64,000 nucleotides of DNA from Pseudomonas abietaniphila (GCF_039697315.1 NZ_CP155619.1:1302001-1366000); one strand, 5' to 3'; shown: positions 45,547-55,225, counted from the stretch's first letter. The notes: generated by a model not told the origin, from the sequence alone. Program-made: numbers and translations.

Positions 45547-45692
45547 GACACTTGGTTACTTGGTGTCTTTTCAAGTAACCCGCCGAAGGCGGAACAGTTT
45601 GGACGTTAGGACAAACCAAACCATCAGCGTCACCCGAAATAGTGGAAATGCACACCATACAAGCAAGCTCGCTCCCACATAAACCTTCAGAC
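45547..45692. repeat. Right part of the intergenic repeat split by the IS
   Basis: From 45551, CTTGGTTACTTGG and its complement-like CAAGTAACC form a hairpin, followed by CCGCCGAAGGCGG. With the left part (GCCAAACCAGGAGCC before 44110) this appears to be one repeat cut by the insertion. No gene is seen. Confidence 0.6.
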
Positions 45693-45725
45693 AAAAAAAA
45701 TCCCCGAACCAGTCGGGGATTTTTT
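45693..45725 (-). terminator. deaD terminator
   Basis: On the minus strand AAAATCCCCGACTGGTTCGGGGA runs into eight T residues, 26 bp after the helicase stop codon. Confidence 0.93.
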
Positions 45726-45750
45726 GTTCAGACGATCAGCTCAGCGCTAA

Positions 45751-47427
45751 TCAGTCTTCGCGATAACGACGCAGTTTCAGCTGCTTGCCGGCAACGCGGG
45801 TGTCTTTCAGCTTGGCCAGCAGACGCTCGAGGCCATCTTCTGGCAGCTCGACGAGGCTGAAGCTGTCACGCACCTGGATGCGACCGATCGCTTCGCGAGC
45901 CAGACCACCTTCGTTGAGGATGGCGCCCAGCAGGTTTTTGGCAGCGATACCGTCACGCGCGCCCAGCGCGGTACGGCAACGTGCACGGCCTTCAGCCAGC
46001 GGCATTGGCGCACGACGTTCACGATCACCACGATCAGGACGGTCACCCGATGGGCGCTCAGCACGATCGCCACGCGGCGCGCTGTTCGGCACCAGTGGAC
46101 GTTCTTTCTCGATGGCCGCCAGGGTCAGCGCCTGACCGTTGGTGGCCTTGCGCAGCAGCGCAGCAGCCAGTGCACGCGGGGTGCAACCGATGTCGGCGGT
46201 CAGACGGTCCAGCAGATCACCGTGGCTGGCTTCAGCGTCGGCAACCAGCGGCGCCAGGCTGTTGGTCAGCTTCTTGATGCGGGCATCGAGAACGGCTTGC
46301 GAGTCTGGCAGGCGAACTTCGGCAACTTTCTGACCGGTCACACGCTCGATCACTTGCAGCATGCGGCGCTCACGTGGAGTCACCAGCAGCAGCGCACGGC
46401 CTTCGCGACCGGCACGGCCAGTACGGCCGATACGGTGAACGTAGGATTCCGGGTCGTACGGCATGTCGACGTTGAACACGTGAGTGATGCGCGGAACGTC
46501 CAGACCACGGGCAGCCACGTCGGTCGCGACAACGATGTCCAGACGGCCATCTTTGAGCGAGTCGATGACGCGCTCACGCTGGTTCTGGGCGATGTCGCCG
46601 TTCAGCGCAGCGGCCTTGTAGCCTTTGGCTTCCAGGGCGCTGGCCAGATCCAGGGTGGCTTGCTTGGTGCGTACGAACATGATCAGGGCGTCGAAATCTT
46701 CGACTTCCAGCAGGCTCAGGACGGCAGAGGTCTTCTGGTCAGCGTGAACCAGCAGGTGAGCCTGCTCGATCGCGGTAACGGTCTGGGTCTTGGTCTGGAT
46801 CTTGACGTGCTGCGGATCACGCAGATGGCGCTCGGCGATGGCACGGATCGACTGCGGCAAGGTGGCCGAGAACAAAACGGTCTGACGGGTTGCCGGCAGC
46901 GACTTGAAGATGACTTCCAGGTCGTCCATGAAGCCGAGTTTTAGCATTTCGTCGGCTTCGTCGAGAACCAGGTGGTTCACGGTCGCCAGGACTTTTTCGT
47001 CACGACGCAGGTGGTCGCACAGACGACCTGGGGTGGCGACGACAATTTGAGCGCCGTTACGGATAGCTTTCAACTGTGGGCCCATCGGCGCGCCGCCGTA
47101 GACAGCCACAACAGTCACGCCCGGCATCTGCTTGGCGTAGGTTTCGAAAGCGGTTGCTACTTGCAGCGCCAACTCACGGGTGGGCGCCAGAATCAGGGCT
47201 TGCGGTTCGCGCTTGGCAGGATCGATGCGATGCAGGATTGGCAGGGCGAATGCGGCAGTTTTACCTGTACCGGTCTGCGCCTGGCCGATCATGTCCTGGC
47301 CGGCCATGATGATCGGGATCGATTGCTGCTGAATGGCCGAAGGCTCTTCGTAGCCAGTCGCGGCGACGGCTGCAAGAATATTCGGATTAAGATTAAAAGC
47401 GGCGAAGCCGCAGGTTTCCTGGGTCAT
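45751..47427 (-). CDS. deaD: DEAD-box RNA helicase DeaD/CsdA
   Basis: A 558-aa cold-shock-type RNA helicase for ribosome assembly and mRNA decay. Walker A AQTGTGKT is at 50-57, DEAD at 156-159, then SATLPQS and HRIGRTGR. After a charged linker (DRAERPSGDRPDRGDRERR) comes a DbpA-type RNA-binding domain (about 480-550, GAILNEGGL, FSLVELPEDG). A long leader (about 210 nt) precedes the ATG, as in other cold-shock mRNAs. Confidence 0.94.
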   Translation of the reverse strand: MTQETCGFAAFNLNPNILAAVAATGYEEPSAIQQQSIPIIMAGQDMIGQAQTGTGKTAAFALPILHRIDPAKREPQALILAPTRELALQVATAFETYAKQMPGVTVVAVYGGAPMGPQLKAIRNGAQIVVATPGRLCDHLRRDEKVLATVNHLVLDEADEMLKLGFMDDLEVIFKSLPATRQTVLFSATLPQSIRAIAERHLRDPQHVKIQTKTQTVTAIEQAHLLVHADQKTSAVLSLLEVEDFDALIMFVRTKQATLDLASALEAKGYKAAALNGDIAQNQRERVIDSLKDGRLDIVVATDVAARGLDVPRITHVFNVDMPYDPESYVHRIGRTGRAGREGRALLLVTPRERRMLQVIERVTGQKVAEVRLPDSQAVLDARIKKLTNSLAPLVADAEASHGDLLDRLTADIGCTPRALAAALLRKATNGQALTLAAIEKERPLVPNSAPRGDRAERPSGDRPDRGDRERRAPMPLAEGRARCRTALGARDGIAAKNLLGAILNEGGLAREAIGRIQVRDSFSLVELPEDGLERLLAKLKDTRVAGKQLKLRRYRED

Positions 47428-47843
47428 GGGTCTGCCTCTGAGTGCATCCGCAAAGACCCATGCTTCAAAGCTGCGCGTGCCGTGTAAGACCCTAGAGTCA
47501 CCCTGGCTGCTTTGTCGGCGGGGATTTGCGAAAACGTATTGATGAATGGATCGTCAAGGATAGTTCGTTACCGAACCAGCTTGCGAAGATGGCTTCGCAA
47601 ACCCATACCGTGACGAGGGCCCTATGAAAGGCCGGCGCGCACTATACCGGAATTGCTGAAAAAAGTGAGGATTTTTTTCAGAGAAAGAACACCTTGCGTC
47701 CAACTGTCACAGGCTTTGCGCAAACCTGTGTCAGTGTCTATTTTTCAAGAGCCCGGTATTACTGGCGGCGGGGGCTTAAACGATTCACCTCATCAGTCAG
47801 GCAGCCCACCCTCCACTTCTCCTCTGCACGCAGGAATTCGGAC
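47428..47843. other. Divergent leader region of deaD and the crotonase gene
   Basis: 416 bp. It carries the deaD leader with an 8-bp perfect hairpin (TTGCGAAG/CTTCGCAA, 47581-47600), the deaD -10 box, and on the other side the probable crotonase promoter. The in-frame extension of the crotonase gene to 47694 has no family match. Confidence 0.7.
47641..47646 (-). promoter_or_regulatory. -10 box of a probable deaD promoter
   Basis: TATAGT on the minus strand, followed by the GC-rich GCGCGCCGG. The -35 region is poor. A start near 47634 would give a leader of about 207 nt. Confidence 0.5.
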
Positions 47844-48635
47844 ATGACCTCTTCGATCAAAGGCCACGTCAGCCGGGAACAGCGTGGCGCCATCATGCTT
47901 ATCGGGCTGGACCGAGTCGCCAAGCGCAACGCCTTCGACATGGAAATGCTCAACCAGCTCAGCCTCGCCTATGGTGAGTTCGAGCGCAACGATCAGGCCC
48001 GGGTGGCGGTGGTGTTCGCCCACGGCGATCATTTCACCGGGGGACTGGATCTCGCCGAGGCAGGTCCCTCGCTCAGAGAAGGCTGGAAAGTGCCACCGGG
48101 AGGCTGCGATCCCTGGGGGTTGTTTGTCGGTCCCAGGGTCAGCAAGCCGGTGATCGTCGCTGCCCAAGGTTACTGCCTGACGCTGGGTATCGAACTGATG
48201 CTCGCCGCCGACATCAACCTGTGCGCCAGCAATTCGCGCTTCGCCCATCTGGAAGTCCAGCGCGGCATTTTCGCGTTCGGCGGTGCGACGCTGCGTCTGC
48301 ATCAGATCGCCGGCTGGGGCAATGCCATGCGCTGGCTGTTGACCGGCGATGAATTCGACGCGCACGAGGCCTGCCGCATGGGGCTGGTGCAGGAAGTGAT
48401 GGCACCCGAAGAACTGCTGCCTTCAGCTCTGCGGCTGGCCCAGCATATTGCCGATCGGGCCCCGCTGGGCATTCGCGCCACGCTGGAGTCGGCGCGCCAG
48501 GCGCTGCTCGAAGGCGAGGAAGCGGCGGCGCGAACCCTGCCGATGCTGGTCAAGCGGGTGATCGACAGCGACGACGCTAGAGAAGGCCTGAACGCTCTGC
48601 TGGAAGACCGTAGCCCGGTTTTCACCGGACATTGA
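47844..48635 (+). CDS. Enoyl-CoA hydratase/isomerase (crotonase) family protein
   Basis: A 263-aa crotonase-fold protein. The oxyanion-hole segments HGDHFTGGLDL and QGYCLTLGIELMLAADI are present; the acidic pair of classical hydratases is not clearly placed, so hydratase or isomerase activity cannot be chosen. I start at the ATG 47844 (MTSSIKGHVSREQRG). It is divergent from deaD and convergent with the next gene, whose stop abuts its own. Confidence 0.9.
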   Translation: MTSSIKGHVSREQRGAIMLIGLDRVAKRNAFDMEMLNQLSLAYGEFERNDQARVAVVFAHGDHFTGGLDLAEAGPSLREGWKVPPGGCDPWGLFVGPRVSKPVIVAAQGYCLTLGIELMLAADINLCASNSRFAHLEVQRGIFAFGGATLRLHQIAGWGNAMRWLLTGDEFDAHEACRMGLVQEVMAPEELLPSALRLAQHIADRAPLGIRATLESARQALLEGEEAAARTLPMLVKRVIDSDDAREGLNALLEDRSPVFTGH

Positions 48636-49391
48636 TCAGGTCGCCGGGCGCAGGGTCTTGATCAGCGGCAACAACGAGTAACCCAGTTGCGGCGCCAGAC
48701 GTTCGGCGCGCTCGATCAGCGCATCCATGTCCAGGTTCTGTTCCAGATCGGCGGGCACGATGAGAATCACGTTGCCTTCCTTCACGGGCAGCTCCCAGTA
48801 ATGGCGATGGTAAAGGCCACGCAAGAGCGCCGCGCCCAGCGGCTTGCCGTCGTCCGAGGCCCATTGGTTGATGATCAACCAGCCACCAGGGTGCAGGCGT
48901 TGCTGGCACTTTTCCAGAAAGCCCCACGCGAGATGCCCTACTGCCGGCCCAGTGTCGGTGTAGAGATCGACGAAAATCAGGTCGGCGCTTTCCGCCGTCG
49001 GCAGCAGCTCCAGAGCATCGCCGATGCGCACGTAAAGCCGGGGATCGTCTTCTAGGCCCATGTACTCCATCGCCAGACGGGGCACGTCCGGGCGCAGTTC
49101 AATGGCCTCGACGTCTTCCAGCGGCAGGAATTTCAGGCAAGCCTGGGTCAGCGTTCCTGCGCCGAGCCCCATGAACAGTGCGCTCTCCGGCGACTCATGG
49201 CACAACGCGCCGATCAGCATTGCACGGGTGTAATCGTACTCCAGCCACGCCGGATCGGCTGTGAACGTGCAGCTCTGCTCGATGGCATCGCCAAACTCCA
49301 GGAAGCGGTAATCGTCCACTTCCAGCACGCGAATCATGCCGAAGTCGTCATGAACTTCAGCCAGCACGCGCTCTACACGCTCCTCGGTCAT
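48636..49391 (-). CDS. Spermidine synthase-like SAM-fold protein
   Basis: A 251-aa Rossmann protein of the spermidine synthase family: MGLGAGTLTQACLKFLP (nucleotide-binding loop), VEAIELRPDV (acidic end of strand 2) and LIFVDLYTDTGPA (catalytic-region Asp). It lacks the N-terminal beta barrel of true SpeE, so polyamine synthesis is unproven; another methyl or aminopropyl transfer is possible. Confidence 0.85.
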   Translation of the reverse strand: MTEERVERVLAEVHDDFGMIRVLEVDDYRFLEFGDAIEQSCTFTADPAWLEYDYTRAMLIGALCHESPESALFMGLGAGTLTQACLKFLPLEDVEAIELRPDVPRLAMEYMGLEDDPRLYVRIGDALELLPTAESADLIFVDLYTDTGPAVGHLAWGFLEKCQQRLHPGGWLIINQWASDDGKPLGAALLRGLYHRHYWELPVKEGNVILIVPADLEQNLDMDALIERAERLAPQLGYSLLPLIKTLRPAT

Positions 49392-49426
49392 TGCTGCTCT
49401 CTTGCCAAAAGTTTTGGGGATTAACC

Positions 49427-49518
49427 CTGTGGGAGCGAATTCATTCGCGATACGGTGGCCCAGCCAATACAGATGTGTAGGCTGAACGGCTGTCTCGCGA
49501 ATGAATTCGCTCCCACAG
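49427..49518. repeat. REPIN of the GGGAGCGAATTCATTCGCG class
   Basis: CTGTGGGAGCGAATTCATTC at 49427 and its complement ending at 49518 form a pair with about 40 bp between. It lies in the divergent gap before the DAHP synthase gene, ending 143 bp upstream of its start. Confidence 0.88.
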
Positions 49519-49661
49519 ATTCCAGACCGCCGCGCGCGCTGTTAAAGCGATCAGAGCGCGGGAAAGCGCGGATTGTCAGGCATGCAGCCCCGGCAGGTCA
49601 CGCAAATTATCGGGATGAACTGCTACCATGGCCGTCCGATCGCATGGAATTCGAGTTCATC

Positions 49662-51008
49662 ATGAGCCAACCCTGGAGCCCCGACAGCTGGCGGGCGCTG
49701 CCTATTCAGCAGCAACCTCAGTACCCCGACGCCGATCACGTGCTGCGTGTCGAGCAGACCCTGGCCAGTTACCCGCCGTTGGTGTTCGCCGGTGAAGCGC
49801 GCGAGCTGCGCCGACAGTTTGCCGAGGTCACCGAGGGTCGCGCGTTTCTGCTGCAAGGTGGCGACTGCGCCGAGAGCTTCTTCGAATTCTCCGCGGCGAA
49901 AATCCGCGACACCTTCAAGGTGTTGCTGCAAATGGCGATCGTCATGACCTTTGCGGCGGGCTGCCCGGTGGTCAAGGTCGGGCGCATGGCGGGCCAGTTC
50001 GCCAAACCGCGCTCTTCCAACGACGAAACCGTGGATGGCGTGACGCTGCCGGCCTATCGCGGCGACATCGTCAACGGCATCGGCTTCGATGAAAAAAGCC
50101 GCGTCCCGGACCCGGATCGCCTGTTGCAGGCCTATCACCAGTCCACCGCGACCCTGAACCTGTTGCGTGCGTTCGCCCAGGGCGGCTTTGCCGACCTGCA
50201 TCAGGTGCATCAGTGGAACCTGGACTTTATCGCCAACTCGGCGCTGTCGGACAAGTACAGTCAGTTGGCCAACCGCATCGATGAAACCCTGGCCTTCATG
50301 CGCGCCTGTGGCATGGACACGTCGCCGCAATTGCGCGAAACCAGCTTCTTCACCGCGCACGAAGCACTGCTGCTGAATTACGAAGAAGCCTTCGTGCGTC
50401 GCGACAGCCTGACCAACGATTTCTACGACTGCTCGGCCCACATGCTGTGGATCGGCGACCGCACCCGTCAGCTGGACGGCGCGCACGTCGAGTTCCTGCG
50501 CGGCGTGAAGAACCCCATCGGGGTGAAAGTCGGCCCGAGCATGAACACCGACGATCTGATTCGCCTGATCGACATTCTCAATCCGGACAACGATCCCGGT
50601 CGCCTGAACCTGATTGCGCGAATGGGCGCCAACAAGGTCGGCGATCACCTGCCGGGGCTGATCCGTGCGGTCGAGCGCGAAGGCAAGAAGGTGCTGTGGA
50701 GTTCGGACCCGATGCACGGCAACACGATCAAGGCGAGCAGCGGCTACAAGACCCGTGACTTCGCGCAGATCCTGGGCGAGGTGAAGCAGTTCTTCCAGGT
50801 GCATCAGGCGGAGGGCACGTATGCCGGCGGGATTCACATCGAGATGACCGGGCAGAACGTCACCGAATGCATCGGTGGCGCGCGTCCGATTACCGAAGAC
50901 GGCTTGTCGGACCGCTACCACACCCATTGCGATCCGCGGATGAACGCCGATCAGTCGCTGGAGTTGGCGTTTCTGATTGCCGAGACGTTGAAGCAGGTGC
51001 GCCGGTAA
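49662..51008 (+). CDS. Class II (plant-type) DAHP synthase
   Basis: A 448-aa enzyme joining PEP and erythrose-4-phosphate, the entry to the shikimate pathway. The start [14 protein letters not shown] and the motifs [24 protein letters not shown] (metal Cys), VKVGPSM and [10 protein letters not shown] are those of the class II enzyme, which is less sensitive to aromatic amino acids than AroF/G/H and in pseudomonads also serves secondary metabolism. The in-frame upstream ATG at 49455 adds unrelated sequence and is excluded. Confidence 0.95.
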   Translation: MSQPWSPDSWRALPIQQQPQYPDADHVLRVEQTLASYPPLVFAGEARELRRQFAEVTEGRAFLLQGGDCAESFFEFSAAKIRDTFKVLLQMAIVMTFAAGCPVVKVGRMAGQFAKPRSSNDETVDGVTLPAYRGDIVNGIGFDEKSRVPDPDRLLQAYHQSTATLNLLRAFAQGGFADLHQVHQWNLDFIANSALSDKYSQLANRIDETLAFMRACGMDTSPQLRETSFFTAHEALLLNYEEAFVRRDSLTNDFYDCSAHMLWIGDRTRQLDGAHVEFLRGVKNPIGVKVGPSMNTDDLIRLIDILNPDNDPGRLNLIARMGANKVGDHLPGLIRAVEREGKKVLWSSDPMHGNTIKASSGYKTRDFAQILGEVKQFFQVHQAEGTYAGGIHIEMTGQNVTECIGGARPITEDGLSDRYHTHCDPRMNADQSLELAFLIAETLKQVRR

Positions 51009-51124
51009 CAACACTCAGCCCTGTAAAGCGCGTTTGGTATGAGCCGAGTTCGTACGATCTGCCGGGCACCGGCAGCAACGTTGCAAATGCGGTGTGACTG
51101 ACACACCGCATTCAACCGGTTTAC

Positions 51125-51168
51125 TGCCGCTTCGCGCCAGATCGCGGGACAAGCCACGCTCCTACAGG
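51125..51168. repeat. Single REP of the GGCTTGTCCCGCG class
   Basis: GCCGCTTCGCGCCAGATCGC followed by GGGACAAGCCACGCTCCTAC, between the DAHP synthase stop and the facing glycosylase gene. Same class as the pair at 15648-15797. Confidence 0.75.
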
Positions 51169-51189
51169 AACCACGCAAACCTCCAACGG

Positions 51190-52437
51190 TTATAGATGCC
51201 GTGATCCCTGGGCGAGAAACGCCACCCGCAAGCGCGCCGCACTGGCGCGCTGGCAGTTAATCAACACGTCCCGCAACCCTAACCAGTCCGCCAGTTGCCT
51301 CAGATTCGCCGCCAAGGCGTGCATGCCCTCCTCGTCCAGTCCTGGCTCCTCTTCATGCACGGCGTGCACCGCCAACCGTCCCGCCGCTCTTTCCGCACGC
51401 AGGTCTATGCGCGCGGCGATGCGTTCGTGGTGCAGAAACGGCAGCACGTAGTAGCCGTACACGCGCTTGTGCGCAGGGGTGTAGATCTCGAGTCGGTAAT
51501 GAAAATCGAACAATCGCTCCGTGCGGGCCCGCTCCCAGATCAGTGAATCGAAGGGCGAAAGCAGCGCGCTTGCAGTGACTTTTCTTGGCACTTTGAGTCC
51601 CGGCAGCACATACGCCGGTTGCTTCCAGCCTTGCACCTGAACCGGCTCGATCGCCCGCTCTTCCAGTAATTCAGCAAGCCTCGCCTTCGCCGGTGCAGGG
51701 TCCTGACGAAAATAATCGCGGATGTCTTTTTCGGTTCCAACGCCCAATGCCGTGATCGCCCGCAGCAATAGCCCGCGTTGCGCATCGGCCTCACTGATCG
51801 GCGGGTGATTGAGGATGGAAAACGGCAGCACCCGCTCAGGCAAATCGTAGAGCCGCTCGAAGCCGCGACGGCCTGAAACGGTGACCTCGCCCGCGGCAAA
51901 CAACCATTCCAGCGCGTGTTTTTCTGCGCTCCAGTCCCACCAGGGGCCTGCACGCTCCTGACGTGTGCTGAGGCTGCCCGCCCCCAACGGGCCCTGATCG
52001 CGGACGGCTTGCAGCACCCTGGCGATGGTCGCCTGTTCTTCGCGTCCGAATTTGGCGAGTTGCTGATAAATGCCCTCGCCCTGAGACGCGCGTTGCATGC
52101 GCCAGCGCATCAAGGGGTACAGCTCGACCGGCAGCAACGAAGCCTCGTGCCCCCAGTATTCGAAGAGTTTGCGTTGACGGCCCTGACTCCATGCGGCCTG
52201 ATCCAGCAGCTTTTGCGGGTAGTTGCCCAGTCGTGAATACAGCGGCAGGTAATGCGAGCGCACCAGCGCGTTCACCGAGTCGATCTGCAGGACGCCGAGG
52301 CGCTCGATCAGTTGCATGACATGGCTGGACTTAATTGTCGTCGGCGCCTGGCGGCCATTAAAAGCTTGGGCCGCCAGCGCCACACGTCGAGCTTGTTTGA
52401 GGGACAGTTGAATTTGGGTCGGCAGTTCTGCGGGCAT
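51190..52437 (-). CDS. YcaQ/AlkX-type crosslink-repair DNA glycosylase family protein
   Basis: A 415-aa protein of the AlkZ/YcaQ superfamily (HTH_42). YcaQ removes alkylated bases and unhooks interstrand crosslinks. The catalytic region reads LQIDSVNALVRSHY (about 51-64); its Q-I-D fits the Q-hydrophobic-D motif that marks the YcaQ (AlkX) branch, in contrast to Q-hydrophobic-Q of AlkZ. Winged-helix modules follow (FEYWGHEASLLP is typical). AGGAGGTC precedes the ATG. Confidence 0.88.
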   Translation of the reverse strand: MPAELPTQIQLSLKQARRVALAAQAFNGRQAPTTIKSSHVMQLIERLGVLQIDSVNALVRSHYLPLYSRLGNYPQKLLDQAAWSQGRQRKLFEYWGHEASLLPVELYPLMRWRMQRASQGEGIYQQLAKFGREEQATIARVLQAVRDQGPLGAGSLSTRQERAGPWWDWSAEKHALEWLFAAGEVTVSGRRGFERLYDLPERVLPFSILNHPPISEADAQRGLLLRAITALGVGTEKDIRDYFRQDPAPAKARLAELLEERAIEPVQVQGWKQPAYVLPGLKVPRKVTASALLSPFDSLIWERARTERLFDFHYRLEIYTPAHKRVYGYYVLPFLHHERIAARIDLRAERAAGRLAVHAVHEEEPGLDEEGMHALAANLRQLADWLGLRDVLINCQRASAARLRVAFLAQGSRHL

Positions 52438-52485
52438 TCAGACCTCCTGATCGATTCGCAAAGCTACCCGATCCCCCCTGCCCTG

Positions 52486-52719
52486 TCAGTGCTTCATCGG
52501 GTCATCCCAGAACGGACGATCAATTTCCTCATAGACATCGGCGCGGCTCAAGCCGATGTCCTTGAGCGCGTCGTCACTCAGGCTGGCCAACTCGATGCGT
52601 TCGCGGTGCAGCTTACGCCAGCGGGCGATCTGCGACGTCGCGGCATGCCAGGCGCGCTCGATGGCCGAATCGTGGGACAGGGTTTTCAGTACCAGTACAT
52701 AACCTTTTTGACCTTTCAT
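52486..52719 (-). CDS. DUF1127 small protein
   Basis: A 77-aa protein with the DUF1127 core (WRKLHRERIELASLSDDALKDIGLSRADV, about 33-63), an arginine-rich helix-turn type module found in small regulators of phosphate or RNA metabolism in alpha-proteobacteria; its role in Pseudomonas is unknown. GGAGGG precedes the ATG at 52719. The longer frame (52833) overlaps the divergent LysR gene and is excluded. Confidence 0.88.
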   Translation of the reverse strand: MKGQKGYVLVLKTLSHDSAIERAWHAATSQIARWRKLHRERIELASLSDDALKDIGLSRADVYEEIDRPFWDDPMKH

Positions 52720-52817
52720 CGTCTTGCCCTCCAAGTGGGGATGGCTAGATTTTCTGCCCAGGCTTAAGATCAATCCAACGAATGTTTCTGATGCACTGCA
52801 TCTGGGAGATTGATGCA

Positions 52818-53672
52818 ATGGCCACCTATCCAAGTATCGACAGTGAACTGCTGAGGACCTTCGTCGCCATCGCTGACCAAGGCGGCTTCACCAAGGCGGG
52901 CGAGGTGGTCAATCGCACCCAGTCCGCGGTGAGCATGCAGATGAAGCGGCTGGAAGACGACGTCGTTCAGCGGCCGCTGTTCCAGAAAGACGGCCGGGCC
53001 CTGAACCTGACGGCCGAAGGGCAGGTGCTGCTGGGCTACGCCCGGCGCATCCTCAAATTGCACAGCGAAGTGTTCAATACCCTGCGCGAACCGCACATGA
53101 TCGGCACCGTGAAGATCGGCACGCCGGACGACTACGTCATGCGTTTTTTGCCAGGCATTCTGTCGCGCTTCGCGCAGGCGTATCCGCTGATTCAAGTGGA
53201 GGTGCATTGCGAATCATCGTCGCAGCTGCTGCAACGTCAGGACCTGGACCTGAGCATCGTGACCCGCGAGCCGGGCAAGGAGATCGGCCAGATTCTGCGT
53301 CAGGAGCGTTTCGTCTGGGCCGAGGCCGCAGGGTTCTGCCCGCACGAGCAAACGCCGATCCCGCTGGCGATGTTCAACAGTGACTGTTTCTGCCGTCTGT
53401 GGGCGAGCAACGCGCTGGATGCGGCAGGTCGGGAATATCGCGTGGCGTATACCAGCGCCAGCCTGTCGGCGATCATGGCGGTGGTCAGCGCCGGGCTGGC
53501 GGTGACGGCCCAATTGCAGAGTCTGATCACCTCGGACCTGCGCGTTCTTGGGGAAGCCGAAGGGCTGCCACAGCTGCCCTCGGCGAGCATTGTCCTGCTG
53601 CGCAACCCCAATAACCCTTCGCCGATCACCGAGTGCCTGGCCGATCACATCGCTGAAGGCTTCAAGCTGTAG
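52818..53672 (+). CDS. LysR family transcriptional regulator
   Basis: A 284-aa LysR protein with an N-terminal helix-turn-helix (LLRTFVAIADQGGFTKAGEVV, then TQSAVSMQMKRLE) and effector domain. The ATG at 52818 (MATYPSIDSE) is used; a longer frame begins at 52782. It is divergent from the DUF1127 gene and next to a TauE/SafE permease gene, either of which could be its target. Confidence 0.9.
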   Translation: MATYPSIDSELLRTFVAIADQGGFTKAGEVVNRTQSAVSMQMKRLEDDVVQRPLFQKDGRALNLTAEGQVLLGYARRILKLHSEVFNTLREPHMIGTVKIGTPDDYVMRFLPGILSRFAQAYPLIQVEVHCESSSQLLQRQDLDLSIVTREPGKEIGQILRQERFVWAEAAGFCPHEQTPIPLAMFNSDCFCRLWASNALDAAGREYRVAYTSASLSAIMAVVSAGLAVTAQLQSLITSDLRVLGEAEGLPQLPSASIVLLRNPNNPSPITECLADHIAEGFKL

Positions 53673-53678
53673 CCTGCG

Positions 53679-54428
53679 TCAAACCCTGAAGCACAGCATG
53701 ATTGCGCAGATCACCAGGAACACGCAGAACAGCGAACGCAGCAACCGCTCCGGCAGACTGTGGGCCAGCGCCACGCCCCAACTGATGCTCGCCAGCCCGC
53801 CGACCGCCAGCGGGATGCCCATCAGCCAGTCGACATGACCGTGCACCGCATAGGTCGTCAGGGTGATCACTGTGGCAGGTGCGGCCAGCGCGAGCGCAAG
53901 GCCCTGAGCGACCACTTGGGTGGCGCCGAAAATGCCCGTCAGAATCGGCGTCGCAATCACCCCGCCCCCGACACCGAACATCCCCGCTGTCACGCCGGAA
54001 CCCACGCCCAGCAACCACAGCCATTTGCGATGACGTAATTCAAGGCCTGCATCGCCTTTTCGCCAGTACATCTGAATCAGGTTGAAGAGCGTCAATACCA
54101 TGAGGAACGCAACGAAGCCGATGCGCATGCTCTGCGCCTCGACCCGTACCGCCCAGAGCGACGTCAGCCATGAGACGAAAAAACTGGGACCAATCAGCAT
54201 CATGGCGTTGCGCACCGAAATCCGGTTGCGCTGGTTGTAGCGCCACAATGCGAGCAGCACGTTGGGCAGCACCATCAACAATGCCGTGCCTTGCGCCAAT
54301 TGCTGATCAAGTCCGAACAGCACGCCCAATGCAGGGATGGCAACAAGCCCGCCTCCAATGCCAAACAGCCCGCCTAAAGTGCCCATGGCAGCGCCCAACA
54401 GCAGGTACATCACAACATCGACAATCAC
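53679..54428 (-). CDS. TauE/SafE family membrane transporter
   Basis: A 249-aa polytopic protein with about eight helices in two similar halves (GAAMGTLGGLFGIGGGLVAIPAL and GVGSGVTAGMFGVGGGVIATPIL). TauE/SafE proteins export sulfite or sulfoacetate and related anions, so it may tie in with the sulfur theme, but many members have other roles. It converges on the LysR gene with only 6 bp between. Confidence 0.9.
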   Translation of the reverse strand: MIVDVVMYLLLGAAMGTLGGLFGIGGGLVAIPALGVLFGLDQQLAQGTALLMVLPNVLLALWRYNQRNRISVRNAMMLIGPSFFVSWLTSLWAVRVEAQSMRIGFVAFLMVLTLFNLIQMYWRKGDAGLELRHRKWLWLLGVGSGVTAGMFGVGGGVIATPILTGIFGATQVVAQGLALALAAPATVITLTTYAVHGHVDWLMGIPLAVGGLASISWGVALAHSLPERLLRSLFCVFLVICAIMLCFRV

Positions 54429-54632
54429 GCGCGGTCCTCAATTTAATCCTGCGCGCATGCTACGCAGTCGAGCGAAGCGGGGAAATCCGCAGACAAACAT
54501 TACGCTCAACGAAACGTGATCAGTCGGTTCACGATTCGTGTTTCAACGTCTCCAGAATCAAGCCCTGGCATTACGATAGAGAAACACCGCACCACCGATT
54601 ACCGAAATTATCTGGTGCAATAAAGATCATGG

Positions 54633-54645
54633 CACTAAATTAGTG
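54633..54645. promoter_or_regulatory. OhrR-type operator upstream of ohrR
   Basis: CACTAAATTAGTG, a perfect palindrome about a central A, 30 bp before the ohrR ATG. The CACTAA...TTAG part recurs in the operator at 55512. Autorepression by OhrR is the expected arrangement; binding is inferred. Confidence 0.6.
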
Positions 54646-54674
54646 ATCACTACCGATCAACCGAGGAACACCCG

Positions 54675-55148
54675 ATGAACGCCGACGAGAGCTCCACCAC
54701 GGCGGGCGCTGGCAGTTGCGACGATTTGCTGCTGGATAACCAGCTGTGTTTTGCCTTGTACTCCACGTCACTGATGATGACCAAGGTGTACAAGCCACTG
54801 CTTCAAGAACTGAATCTGACCTATCCGCAATACCTGGCGATGCTGGTGCTGTGGGAGCGGGATGGTTTGACGGTGGGCGAAGTCAGCACGCGGCTGCTGA
54901 CCGACCCGGGATCGCTGACCCCTTTGCTCAAACGACTGGAATCCGAAGGCTTGATCAGTCGTACGCGCAGCAAGGAGGACGAACGCGTCGTGCTGCTCAC
55001 GCTAACCGAACAGGGCAAGGCACTGCACACCAAAGCGCAGAGCATTCCGCAATGCATCCTGGCGGCCAGCGGCATCAGCGTTCAGCAACTGCAAGCGTTA
55101 CAAAAAGATTTGCTGGGGTTGCGCGGTAACCTGCACGCCAGCATCTGA
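54675..55148 (+). CDS. ohrR: Peroxide-sensing MarR regulator OhrR
   Basis: A 157-aa MarR-family repressor. The sensor Cys25 lies in NQLCFALYS and a second Cys127 in IPQCILAAS, the two-cysteine OhrR form that makes an intermolecular disulfide with organic hydroperoxides. The winged helix (VGEVSTRLLTDPGSLTPLLKRLESEGLI) is complete. It precedes ohr by 471 bp, in the same direction, as in most pseudomonads. Confidence 0.93.
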   Translation: MNADESSTTAGAGSCDDLLLDNQLCFALYSTSLMMTKVYKPLLQELNLTYPQYLAMLVLWERDGLTVGEVSTRLLTDPGSLTPLLKRLESEGLISRTRSKEDERVVLLTLTEQGKALHTKAQSIPQCILAASGISVQQLQALQKDLLGLRGNLHASI

Positions 55149-55168
55149 TTACCTTCTCCTCCACCTTA

Positions 55169-55195
55169 GGGCCAGCCTTATTGCTGGCCTTTTTC
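55169..55195 (+). terminator. ohrR terminator
   Basis: GGGCCAGC, loop, GCTGGCCTTTTTC: a short GC stem with a T run, about 20 bp after the ohrR stop. Confidence 0.88.
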
Positions 55196-55225
55196 ATTTC
55201 AGCCAAACCTTGCCACAGATCTCTG

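Noticed and set aside
49455..49661. Longer start for the DAHP synthase gene
   Set aside because: The extension crosses part of a REP element and has no family match.
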